Positions 7,203-13,545 of a DNA stretch of 13,627 nt are shown here, piece by piece. Source of the DNA: Chloroflexota bacterium (GTDB lineage Bacteria > Chloroflexota > Anaerolineae > Caldilineales > Caldilineaceae); assembly GCA_003451595.1 (NCBI GenBank), contig DMDA01000103.1, forward strand, positions 35,880 through 49,506, in the 5' to 3' direction. Numbering within the stretch: the first letter of the stretch is position 1; each line of letters opens with the position of its first letter. The notes beneath the pieces are model-generated. The model made no database searches and was not told the origin of the DNA. It saw only the letters and a program-made list of their open reading frames with translations. A program made the position numbers and the translations under genes.

Positions 7203-7332
7203 TCGGATGAATCAGCGCGACTATATGCATAAATCAATATATTTTACTTTCTGAATATACTGCGTGAGCAGGCGATTCCCCCTCACACACGAAGCGCAGC
7301 CGGTTCAGACGCAAGAAGTGGAGTCAGACATC

Positions 7333-7935
7333 ATGGACGACCGACAGATTTTACTGGAGACACAGAAGTTTCACGGCCACAAGTGTTGGGCCAGCACTGC
7401 TGGCGTGCGCGCCGGGTTGGCCGCGCTGCGGGCGTTGGGCGTTGAGCGCTCACCCGGCACGCAGCTCTACGGCATCATCGAGATCGGCGAGGACCACGCC
7501 GCCATGTGTTTTGGCGACGGCATCCAGTACACGACAGGCTGCACCTTCGGCAAGGGCAACATCCGCAAGCAGCCCTACGGCAAGCTGGCGTTCACCCTGA
7601 TCGAGAAGTCCAGCGGACGGGCGGTGCGCGTCTCCTACAAGCCGACGCTGCAAAAGCAGATCAGCGCCACACCCTTCATGCAGAAACGGGCGGCAGGCAT
7701 TTACCCCAACGAAATCCCTGAAGATGAAGTGATGGAGCCGGTCAATCTGATCTGGGACGCGGCGGAGGAAGACATCCTCAAGATCGAGCCGGTGTTCGAG
7801 AGTGACGAGGACTTTTTCCCCGAAGTGATGGGCTTTGAGCCATGCGCCCGCTGTGGCGAACTGGTGGCGCTGCCCTATCTGCGCGTGGCGAACGGCAAGC
7901 ATTATTGCATCCCATGTTCGGACTACGATCGGTAG
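7333..7935 (+). CDS. FmdE-like protein with C-terminal zinc ribbon
   Basis: Member of the FmdE (formylmethanofuran dehydrogenase subunit E-like) family, 200 residues. The N-terminal domain has HGHKC (14-18), where the family usually has HGHxCPG, and TTGCTFGKGN (67-76), both expected to form a metal or cluster site. The C-terminal treble-clef/zinc ribbon has C171-x2-C174 and C192-x2-C195. The biochemical role of bacterial members is unknown; no methanogenesis genes are seen here, so the family name should not be read as function. The ATG at 7333 has GGAG at 7320-7323; the in-frame GTG at 7264 has no RBS, and its extra residues do not resemble the family. A dicluster ferredoxin follows after a repeat-filled spacer of 152 bases, suggesting a redox role together. 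Confidence 0.85.
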   Translation: MDDRQILLETQKFHGHKCWASTAGVRAGLAALRALGVERSPGTQLYGIIEIGEDHAAMCFGDGIQYTTGCTFGKGNIRKQPYGKLAFTLIEKSSGRAVRVSYKPTLQKQISATPFMQKRAAGIYPNEIPEDEVMEPVNLIWDAAEEDILKIEPVFESDEDFFPEVMGFEPCARCGELVALPYLRVANGKHYCIPCSDYDR

Positions 7936-7959
7936 GAGTTGCGAGTTGCGAGTTGCGAG
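7936..7959 (+). repeat. GAGTTGC heptamer tandem repeat
   Basis: Three perfect units of GAGTTGC (7936-7956) plus GAG start right at the FmdE-like stop codon. A diverged inverted copy (TTGCAACTC, 8012-8020) lies 55 bases on. Heptamer arrays of this kind occur between genes in filamentous Chloroflexota, from general recollection. Confidence 0.85.
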
Positions 7960-8022
7960 GGGCGACTGTACCACACGGTCCAACGGCGCACCGCAATGGC
8001 GATGACGCCCCTTGCAACTCGC
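7948..8022. repeat. Long 17-base inverted repeat flanking a 41-base loop
   Basis: The left arm GCGAGTTGCGAGGGGCG (7948-7964) is complementary to the right arm (8006-8022) at 16 of 17 positions, with the remaining pair a G-U wobble in the plus-strand RNA. The 41-base loop (7965-8005) has no clear gene. The arms are built from the heptamer repeat, so the hairpin may be a small non-autonomous repeat element that inserted between two genes of one operon. Confidence 0.7.
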
Positions 8023-8023
8023 C

Positions 8024-8080
8024 CCTGTATCACGGAGCCTGTATCACGGAGCCATGTATCACGGAGCCTGTATCACGGAG
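8024..8080 (+). repeat. Four tandem 14-15-base units carrying the ferredoxin RBS
   Basis: Units of CCTGTATCACGGAG run head to tail at 8024-8037, 8038-8051, 8052-8066 (one extra A) and 8067-8080. The GGAG closing the last unit is the Shine-Dalgarno of the ferredoxin gene, seven bases before its ATG. Each unit therefore carries a spare RBS-like GGAG, and the array probably arose by duplication of the original 5' leader. Confidence 0.9.
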
Positions 8081-8087
8081 ACAAACG

Positions 8088-8438
8088 ATGAGCACGCAAA
8101 CAACGATGACCTGGCACGACATCCCCCGCAACGAGATTGACTGGCATCCGACCGTGATCGCCGACCGCTGTGTCGGTTGCGGTTTGTGCGTCACTTCCTG
8201 TGGGCGCGGCGTCTATGCGTTCGACTACGAGCAAAATCGCCCCGTGGTTGTGGCGCCAGAGATGTGCATGGTCGGCTGCACCACCTGCGCCACCATCTGC
8301 ACGCAGGATGCCATCGAATTCCCAGCGCAGGGCTATATCCGCCACTTGATCAAGGAGCGCAAGGTGCTGCGCCAGTCCAAAGATCTGCTGCGCACCAACC
8401 GGGCGAAGTACGACGTGGCAACGCGCCCAGCAACGTGA
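8088..8438 (+). CDS. Dicluster 4Fe-4S ferredoxin-like protein
   Basis: Cytoplasmic iron-sulfur electron carrier or redox subunit of 116 residues. Two cluster motifs are visible: C28-x2-C31-x2-C34-x3-C38, and C60-x3-C64-x2-C67-x3-C71, the second with one residue more than the standard spacing. The Pro that usually follows the last Cys is Gly39 in the first motif and Thr72 in the second. A basic C-terminal tail (about 85-116, rich in Lys/Arg) could contact a partner. The ATG at 8088 follows GGAG by seven bases; the frame is open further upstream, but that part only translates the nucleotide repeats. The ArsR-type gene starts six bases after its stop. The redox partner is not known; the FmdE-like protein is the closest candidate. 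Confidence 0.88.
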   Translation: MSTQTTMTWHDIPRNEIDWHPTVIADRCVGCGLCVTSCGRGVYAFDYEQNRPVVVAPEMCMVGCTTCATICTQDAIEFPAQGYIRHLIKERKVLRQSKDLLRTNRAKYDVATRPAT

Positions 8439-8444
8439 GGCAGC

Positions 8445-8753
8445 ATGAGTACGCCGCTTTCGCTGCGCAAGACGGCAGCCCTCTTTCGCGCCATGTCGCA
8501 CCCGTGCCGCTTGCGCTTGTTGATTGCGCTGGCTGAGGGGCAGGTCTGCGACGTGAACACGATGGTTGAGTTATGCGGTCGCCCGCAGCCCTATGTGTCA
8601 CAGCAGCTCGGCATTTTGCGCAGGTCTGGGTTGGTGCTGGGCAGTGCGCAGGGGCAGCGCGTCTGTTACCGCCTGGCGAGCAAACAGATCGAGGATATCT
8701 TGCGCGCCGCCGGCGTATTGTCGCCAGAATTGACTATCCACCTATCTCTGTGA
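8445..8753 (+). CDS. ArsR/SmtB-family transcriptional repressor
   Basis: Winged-helix repressor of 102 residues that probably controls the tightly packed operon in which it sits. The HTH is clear: VELCGRPQPYVSQQLGILRRSGLV (recognition helix about 48-60, split here by family similarity), followed by the wing RVCYRL. Cysteines are C21, C35, C44 and C74. The classical As(III) site of ArsR (CVCDL) is reduced to VCDV, keeping only C35; the QPxVSQQL motif is also common in thiol- and persulfide-sensing members such as BigR/SqrR. The ligand may thus be a metal(loid) or a reactive sulfur species, and sequence alone does not decide. GAGG at 8437-8440 overlaps the ferredoxin stop, so translation is coupled. 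The gene for a TauE-type exporter starts seven bases on. Confidence 0.9.
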   Translation: MSTPLSLRKTAALFRAMSHPCRLRLLIALAEGQVCDVNTMVELCGRPQPYVSQQLGILRRSGLVLGSAQGQRVCYRLASKQIEDILRAAGVLSPELTIHLSL

Positions 8754-8760
8754 GGTTTCT

Positions 8761-9519
8761 GTGTCGCCACTTTGGTTTGATCTGATCAGTGCAGTGCTCG
8801 TTTTTATCTTCTCCGGCTTGATGGCGATGGCGGGCCTCGGCGCCGCCTTTCTCTTTGTGCCGCTCTTTTATTACATGGGGATGCCGCTGGCGGAGGCAAC
8901 ACCGGTGGCGCTCCTGCTCAACGTAGTGAGCTTGCTCTTTGCTACGATCAACTACTGGCGCGGCAAGCTGATCAACTGGCGCGTGGGCGTCCCGATCTTG
9001 ATCACGGCAGTGCTGCTGGCGCCGCTAGGTGCACGCGTCACGCCACTCGTGAACAAGCAGCTTCTGCTCGCTCTCTTTGCCCTATTCCTGGTCTTTGCCG
9101 GCGCCATGATGCTTTTCTACAAGGCGAAGCCCCGCTCACAGTCCTTGGACCGCAGTGCAGAAACTGCGATCGGCGCCGGCCTGGGCAGCGTGGCCGGCTT
9201 CCTCGGCGGCTTGCTTGGCGTGGGCGGCGGCAACTTCATCGTGCCGGTGCTCAACTGGCTGGGGCTGGACGCCAAAGTCGCCGCCGGCACGACGGCGTTG
9301 GTGGTCGTCTTCGCCTCGTTTTCCGGTTTTCTGGGACATGCTACATTGGGCGGGCTGGACCCGATCTTCCTGATCGTGACCGCCGTCGCTGCGGCCTCTG
9401 GTTCCATCGCTGGGTCGCAATTGATGAAGACAAAGCTTTCCAGCGCCCAACTCAAGCGCATCATCGGCATTCTCCTCTGGGTGATTGCCGCCAAAATGAT
9501 TTTCGATTTGTTTCGTTAG
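8761..9519 (+). CDS. TauE/SafE-family membrane exporter
   Basis: Integral membrane protein of 252 residues with about seven to eight hydrophobic helices. It has the two family half-repeats, marked by the Gly-rich SGLMAMAGLGAAFLFVPL near the N-terminus and GFLGGLLGVGGGNFIVPVL in the middle (about 142-161), each followed by a Pro-containing helix. Members export sulfite, sulfoacetate or other small anions, and some transport thiosulfate; the substrate cannot be told from sequence. The start is GTG at 8761, with GAGG at 8752-8755 just ahead; no ATG fits as well. Its place between an ArsR-type repressor and thiol-handling genes (glutaredoxin-like, OsmC-like) fits removal of a sulfur oxyanion, which is inference. 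Confidence 0.9.
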   Translation: MSPLWFDLISAVLVFIFSGLMAMAGLGAAFLFVPLFYYMGMPLAEATPVALLLNVVSLLFATINYWRGKLINWRVGVPILITAVLLAPLGARVTPLVNKQLLLALFALFLVFAGAMMLFYKAKPRSQSLDRSAETAIGAGLGSVAGFLGGLLGVGGGNFIVPVLNWLGLDAKVAAGTTALVVVFASFSGFLGHATLGGLDPIFLIVTAVAAASGSIAGSQLMKTKLSSAQLKRIIGILLWVIAAKMIFDLFR

Positions 9520-9531
9520 GAATCGGTACTT

Positions 9532-10563
9532 ATGGAAATGCATGGCAATCCTACCTTGAACAAGCGCTTTCTCATCGCCATCGGCATTACGCTGGCGATC
9601 CTGGTCGCCGAGATCGTCGGCGGGTTGTGGACGGGCAGCCTGGCCTTGCTGGCTGATGCGGGCCACGTCTTTCTCGATGTCTTTGCGCTGGTGCTGAGTT
9701 TTGCCGCCATGCGCCTCTCACTGCGCCCAGCGGACAGCCGGCACACCTTCGGCTATCATCGCTTTCAGGTGCTGGCTGCCTTTATCAACGGCGCCACGCT
9801 GCTGTTAATCTCCTTTGAGATCTTCCGTGAGGCGTGGGCGCGCTGGCAGGCGCCGGAACCGATCCTGGCCGGGCCGATGCTGGTGGTGGCGGTGGTTGGT
9901 CTGGTGGCGAATCTGCTGGTGGCGTTCACGCTGCATGAGCACGACCACGACGATCTCAACACGCGCAGCGCGTTCCTCCACGTCCTGGGCGACGCCATTT
10001 CATCGGTCGGTGTGATCGCAGCCGGCGCCATCATCTTGTTCACCGGCTGGTACTGGGTCGATCCTCTGGTCAGCGTATTGATCGGGGTGATCATCCTGCT
10101 CGGTGCGTGGCGCGTCTTGCGCGAATCTACGCACATCCTGAACGAAGGTATGCCAAATGGCGTGACCGCCGAACAGGTGCAGGCGGTCATGCAGACAGCA
10201 GCGCCGGGCATCAGCAACGTCCATGACCTGCACGTCTGGACGATCCGGCCCGGCTTTGTGGCGTTGAGCGCGCATGTGGTGCTGGACGACCAGGCATTGA
10301 GCCAGGCGCAACTGGCGATGGATGCGATCAAAAGCGCGCTGCGTGAGCATTTCGCCATCGAGCACACGACGATCCAGTTCGAGTGTGACCAGTGCAACGA
10401 CGGCGCGCTGATCTGCACGCCAACGGCGGCGCCGGCGACGCTGACTGCGCACGATCACGATCATGGCCACGCTGATGCGCACGACCACAGCCATGCGCAC
10501 GCCACGCACGACACACACGATGGGCACGTTCACACTGCGTCCCTGGCGCCAGTTCACGCCTGA
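9532..10563 (+). CDS. Cation diffusion facilitator, CzcD/ZitB-like
   Basis: Metal-proton antiporter of 343 residues exporting Zn2+ or related divalent ions (Cd2+, Co2+) from the cytoplasm. Six membrane helices are visible; the transport site is H45-x3-D49 in helix 2 (DAGHVFLD) and H150-x3-D154 in helix 5 (HVLGD), the HD-HD set usual for Zn/Cd exporters. The inter-helix loop is short (HEHDHDDLN) rather than carrying the main His-rich segment. The cytoplasmic domain ends with an unusual His/Asp-rich tail (about 312-343, HDHDHGHADAHDHSH and more), likely a metal-binding sink. A cysteine pair, CDQC, precedes it. AGGAA at 9518-9522 lies before the ATG, overlapping the upstream stop codon. It does not transport arsenite, so the cluster seems to have a wider metal-stress role. 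Confidence 0.93.
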   Translation: MEMHGNPTLNKRFLIAIGITLAILVAEIVGGLWTGSLALLADAGHVFLDVFALVLSFAAMRLSLRPADSRHTFGYHRFQVLAAFINGATLLLISFEIFREAWARWQAPEPILAGPMLVVAVVGLVANLLVAFTLHEHDHDDLNTRSAFLHVLGDAISSVGVIAAGAIILFTGWYWVDPLVSVLIGVIILLGAWRVLRESTHILNEGMPNGVTAEQVQAVMQTAAPGISNVHDLHVWTIRPGFVALSAHVVLDDQALSQAQLAMDAIKSALREHFAIEHTTIQFECDQCNDGALICTPTAAPATLTAHDHDHGHADAHDHSHAHATHDTHDGHVHTASLAPVHA

Positions 10564-10574
10564 GAGGAACCGAT

Positions 10575-10856
10575 ATGACCGCGTACCGCAACATCATCAT
10601 CCTGCCCGCGACTGGCTGTCGGCGCAGCCAGCGCATGCTGAGCTACTTGCAGGAACAGCAGATTCCATTCATGGAGATTCCGCTGACTTCGCCAGAAGGC
10701 CAGGCGCTGATGCAGGAACATGACCTGCGCGCATCGCCGGGGATTCTGGTCGATGGGCAGAGCGTCAACCCGTTCGACGTGCTGATCCGGCCGGATTGCA
10801 AGGTGGATGAGGCTGCGGTGCGACGGATTTTTCAGCGCCCAGCCAACGGCGGATAA
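10575..10856 (+). CDS. Glutaredoxin-like thioredoxin-fold protein, CxxS motif
   Basis: Small cytoplasmic protein of 93 residues with a thioredoxin/glutaredoxin fold: strand NIIILPA, active-site TGCRRS (C15-x2-S18), and the cis-Pro segment ASPGILVDG (about 54-62). Only one active-site Cys is present, so it would work as a monothiol glutaredoxin or as a thiol/metal-binding protein rather than as a disulfide reductase. GAGG is about eight bases ahead of the ATG and the gene starts 11 bases after the CDF stop. Together with the OsmC-like protein, it points to thiol or hydroperoxide handling. No other close family name was recognised. Confidence 0.8.
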   Translation: MTAYRNIIILPATGCRRSQRMLSYLQEQQIPFMEIPLTSPEGQALMQEHDLRASPGILVDGQSVNPFDVLIRPDCKVDEAAVRRIFQRPANGG

Positions 10857-10867
10857 GGAGTACGGCT

Positions 10868-11332
10868 ATGTTGGAATACACCGTTGAAGCGGAGCAAGTT
10901 GTCCCGAACGTCGCAACGGCGCGCGCCAAACGCGCCCAGATTTTTTTCGATTCCTCGCCCGGCCAGAGCGAGCATCTGCTCAACCCGGCCGAACTGCTGC
11001 TGAGCGCATTCAGCGCCTGCCTGCTCAAAAATGTGGAGCGGCTGGCGCCCATCCTGCGCTTCAGCTACACCCGCGCTGCGATCCGTGTGCATGGCGTGCG
11101 CGAGGACAAACCGCCGCGCCTGGTGCGCATTGACTGGGAACTGACGATCTGGACAGACGAGCCAGCTGCGCGCGTCGATCTGCTAGAGCGCAACCTGCGC
11201 AAACAGGGCACGATCTACAACACGCTGGCCGCGGCGTGTGCTGTGGAAGGGCGGGTGATCCCGCTGCCGCCAACAGCCTATCCACCCACCCCAATCACCG
11301 CCACGCCAGGCGCCAGTGAGGAGGAGGCATAA
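10868..11332 (+). CDS. OsmC-like thiol peroxidase-family protein
   Basis: OsmC/Ohr superfamily protein of 154 residues. The segment NPAELLLSAFSACLLKNVERL carries the peroxidatic-type C51 at the start of the long helix; a second cysteine C124 lies in YNTLAAACAVEGRV, where the family usually has its resolving Cys in a CPV or similar context. Members reduce organic hydroperoxides, and some act in sulfur relay. The last 20 residues (PPTAYPPTPITATPGASEEEA, about 134-154) form a low-complexity Pro/Thr tail absent in the family core. AAGGAG at 10856-10861 gives the start. The stop TAA overlaps the ATG of a very short open frame that follows. Confidence 0.88.
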   Translation: MLEYTVEAEQVVPNVATARAKRAQIFFDSSPGQSEHLLNPAELLLSAFSACLLKNVERLAPILRFSYTRAAIRVHGVREDKPPRLVRIDWELTIWTDEPAARVDLLERNLRKQGTIYNTLAAACAVEGRVIPLPPTAYPPTPITATPGASEEEA

Positions 11333-11391
11333 TGGCCACCTTGTTGCGCGCTGCGGAATGGGTGCGGCAGCACTACCAAAGGAGCAATTGA
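11332..11391 (+). CDS. Possible 19-residue open frame after OsmC-like gene
   Basis: ATG overlaps the OsmC-like stop codon (TAATG) and has a very strong RBS (GAGGAGGAGG, ending four bases ahead). The frame (MATLLRAAEWVRQHYQRSN) ends three bases before the ATG of the broken CcdA. It could be a leader peptide or the cut-off 5' end of a lost gene, for example a thioredoxin-like partner of CcdA. No family was recognised. Confidence 0.3.
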   Translation: MATLLRAAEWVRQHYQRSN

Positions 11392-11394
11392 GCC

Positions 11395-11695
11395 ATGCCT
11401 AAAGCCAAGCCAGCCGCAGCGCGTGCGCGCCATACCACCGTCTCCCGCCATCAACTGCGCCACGCCGGTGCTGGCCGCCATCCTGACCTATGTCATGGCG
11501 GAGGCGGCGCTGGCCTATGGCGCGTCGCTGCTCTTCGTCTATGCGCTGGGGCGCGGTGTCCCCGTCGTGCTGGCGGGAACCTTTGCCGGCGCGCTCAAAC
11601 AGATGACGGCGATGGGGCGCTGGTCGGCTGCCATCGAGCGCGGCGCCGGCGTTCTGCTGATCGGCGTCGGCGCCTATTTCCTATGGATCGCGTGA
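11395..11695 (+). pseudogene. CcdA/DsbD-like transmembrane protein remnant
   Basis: Only the C-terminal half of a CcdA-type protein (membrane transfer of reducing power to the cell surface, used in cytochrome c maturation and thiol repair) is readable: NCATPVLAAILTYVM, AYGASLLFVYALGRGVP and GVLLIGVGAYFLW form three membrane helices with the second conserved Cys (normally in PCATP, here NCATP). CcdA has two such three-helix halves, and the first is missing. AAAGGAG (11378-11384) and an ATG at 11395 mark the old start, but the frame there (MPKAKPAAARARHTTVS) differs from the frame of the CcdA part, so a frameshift plus deletion is implied. A GTG at 11423 would allow a 90-residue product, so a half-size protein cannot be excluded. 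Confidence 0.7.
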
Positions 11696-11725
11696 CCTGT
11701 GCCGGCAATGAAGGAGCACTGAACA

Positions 11726-12841
11726 ATGACTATCCGCATTCTGCTTGCGGCTGAGGATCAAGCCTTCCTCACGTTGCTTGACCGCGTCATGGCCGCGACC
11801 CGACCGTTGCTCGCTTTCGATGTGGATGTGCAACATGCATCCACACGCGCCGCCGTTTGCGCACGCGCCGAGTCTCGCGCCGACGATATCATTCTGCTCG
11901 ACTGGGGGATGGCTGATGCCGACACCCCCGATCTGATTGAATATCTGTTCCGTTGCGATGCCAATCTGCGCGTGGTGGCGCTGCTCCCGCAGGACTCCGT
12001 GCAATACCGTTCCAGGGTCTGGGCTGCCGGCGCGTGCGCCTCTATCCCACGCGAACACATGGATCAGGAGTGGCTGGCCAGCATCCTCTGTGTCGTGCAC
12101 CGGGCGATGGCGCGCGAAGCCAGGCTGCGCAATAACATGGATCAACTGATCCGAGATCGCAACCTGCACTTACGGCGCATGATGGAAATTCAGGAGGAGT
12201 GCCGCCGACGTGTAGCGCGCGATTTGCACGACGAGGTCAGCCAGTCACTCACCGCTGCGCTGGTGCAGCTCGACACCGTCACGGCGCTGCTCCACCAACA
12301 GACAGAACAGGCTGCTGCACAGATCACCCCACAGATCGGTGGATTGCGTACAACGCTCAGTCGCCTGCACGAAGAAGTGCAGCGCGTCTTGCTCGACCTG
12401 CGCCCTGTTTTGCTGGAGCAGAAGGGGTTGATGGCGGCGCTTGCCTGGTATGGCAACGAGCGCCTCCGTCCGCTAGGCTGTGCTGTCCATCTCTCTGGTG
12501 GAGACTGCGCACCCGATTTGCCTGATGACGTCAGGCTCACCCTCTATCGCATCGGTCAAGAATCACTGTCCAACGTGGCGCGGCACGCTGCTGCGCGCAA
12601 TGTCTGGCTCGATCTGCACTGCACCGGTGACGAACTGGTGCTGACCGTGCGCGATGATGGGCGCGGCTTCGTCGCCAAAGAATTTGCACAGGATGACAGC
12701 TCATTGCGCGGCGTCGGCCTCTTGGGACTGCAAGAACGCACCTGGCTGCTCAACGGGATGGTAACGTTGACTTCGACCCCTGGCTGCGGCGCAACGGTCG
12801 AGGTGCGGATTCCATACACGGGAGCATGCTGTACATCATGA
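11726..12841 (+). CDS. Sensor histidine kinase with N-terminal degenerate receiver domain
   Basis: Kinase of 371 residues of the NarX/DegS class, partner of the response regulator that follows. Residues about 1-120 resemble a receiver domain: E10/D11 acidic pair and D59 (ILLDWGMA) are kept, but the Thr/Ser of the LT motif is replaced (ALLPQD) and the conserved Lys is replaced (SIPREH), so normal phosphorylation-driven switching is doubtful. A helical linker (about 130-158) leads to HisKA_3 with H168 in ARDLHDEVSQ, then HATPase_c with N box (QESLSNVARHAA), G1 (DDGRGF) and G2 (GVGLLGLQER). There is no membrane helix, so it is soluble. AAGGAG at 11710-11715 precedes the ATG. It shares a 4-base ATGA overlap with the regulator gene. 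Confidence 0.92.
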   Translation: MTIRILLAAEDQAFLTLLDRVMAATRPLLAFDVDVQHASTRAAVCARAESRADDIILLDWGMADADTPDLIEYLFRCDANLRVVALLPQDSVQYRSRVWAAGACASIPREHMDQEWLASILCVVHRAMAREARLRNNMDQLIRDRNLHLRRMMEIQEECRRRVARDLHDEVSQSLTAALVQLDTVTALLHQQTEQAAAQITPQIGGLRTTLSRLHEEVQRVLLDLRPVLLEQKGLMAALAWYGNERLRPLGCAVHLSGGDCAPDLPDDVRLTLYRIGQESLSNVARHAAARNVWLDLHCTGDELVLTVRDDGRGFVAKEFAQDDSSLRGVGLLGLQERTWLLNGMVTLTSTPGCGATVEVRIPYTGACCTS

Positions 12842-13491
12842 GCATCATTCGCACCTTCCTGGCTGACGACCACGCTGTCCTGCGTGACAGCCTCAAAGTC
12901 TTCCTGTCGCTTCATCCCGACATCGTACTGGTCGGCGAAGCCGGCGATGGCCTGGAAACAGTGCGCGAGGTGCTGCGCGTCAAACCCGATGTGCTGGTGC
13001 TCGATCTCTCGCTGCCCATGCTTTCCGGGCTTGAGGTCACCCAACGCCTGCGCCGCGATCTGCCGTCCTGCAAAATCGTCATTCTCACACAATATCAAGA
13101 CCCTGAACAGGCGTTGCCGGTGTTGCGCGCCGGCGCCAACGGCTACCTTCTCAAGAAGGCGGGCGGCAACGAGGTCATCACTGCGATCCGCGCCGTTGTG
13201 CGCGGTGAGGCGTATCTGCACCCAACTATCGCCCAGATGGTGCTCGAACACTCCCTGCGCGGGGAAGAACACTGGATCGATCCCACCACCACGCTCACGC
13301 CGCGTGAACATGAGGTGCTGGCGCTGATCGGCGAAGGCATGACCAACCAGGAAATCTCCGCTGCCTTGAACATCAGCCGTAAAACTGTTGATAAACACCG
13401 CGCCGCCTTACTCGAAAAACTGGGCTTGACCAGTCGCGCTGAACTGATTCGCTTCGCTGTAGAACACCAAATTCGCCCCACCCGTCGATAG
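12838..13491 (+). CDS. NarL/FixJ-family response regulator
   Basis: DNA-binding response regulator of 217 residues, a typical length. The receiver has D10/D11, phospho-acceptor D56 (VLDLSLPM), the LT motif (VILTQYQD) and the Lys of GYLLKK; all key residues are kept. The LuxR-type HTH (LTPREHEVLALIGEGMTNQEI, then SRKTVDKHRAALLEKLGL) is canonical. The start at 12838 is preferred to the ATG at 12826: it gives the ATGA overlap with the kinase stop, while the earlier ATG has its GGGAG only one base away. It differs from the first regulator in the HTH, so the two probably bind different sites. Its target is not identified; the divergence-free layout places the Rex-site promoter directly after it. 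Confidence 0.95.
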   Translation: MSIIRTFLADDHAVLRDSLKVFLSLHPDIVLVGEAGDGLETVREVLRVKPDVLVLDLSLPMLSGLEVTQRLRRDLPSCKIVILTQYQDPEQALPVLRAGANGYLLKKAGGNEVITAIRAVVRGEAYLHPTIAQMVLEHSLRGEEHWIDPTTTLTPREHEVLALIGEGMTNQEISAALNISRKTVDKHRAALLEKLGLTSRAELIRFAVEHQIRPTRR

Positions 13492-13545
13492 TTCCCACCC
13501 GATGGTAGGCATTTGCCACCCCCCCGCAGGCGGCTTCTTCCCACT

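Larger units (their letters stand above)
6985..7332 (+). other. Gene-free gap with structured element and promoter-like region
   Basis: No protein-coding sequence is supported between the cytochrome and FmdE-like genes. The gap holds a run of eight Cs (7010-7017), a branched inverted-repeat element (7030-7105), a short perfect palindrome overlapping a consensus -35 (7188-7202) and an AT-rich stretch (7221-7261). The last two suggest that a new transcription unit starts here. Confidence 0.6.

Noticed and set aside
7333..7935. Evidence for methanogenesis or formylmethanofuran metabolism from the FmdE-like gene
   Set aside because: No other methanofuran or methanopterin gene is present, and FmdE-like proteins are found widely in bacteria without this pathway.
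7936..8022. CRISPR array or tRNA-like structure in the repeat-rich spacer
   Set aside because: Units are 7 and 14-15 bases with no unique spacers, and no cloverleaf with anticodon arm can be drawn.
7842..8087. N-terminal extension of the ferredoxin through the repeats
   Set aside because: The extra residues overlap the FmdE-like gene in another frame and then translate the tandem repeats (CITEP units), and the RBS lies right before 8088.
12556..13398. Minus-strand open frame of 280 codons opposite the second kinase/regulator pair
   Set aside because: It overlaps two clear plus-strand genes and its translation shows no family features; an antisense shadow of GC-rich coding sequence.
13504..13520. 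Short stem GGTAGGC-ATTT-GCCACC after the second response regulator as a terminator
   Set aside because: The stem is only six pairs with a bulge, and it is followed by Cs rather than a T-run.
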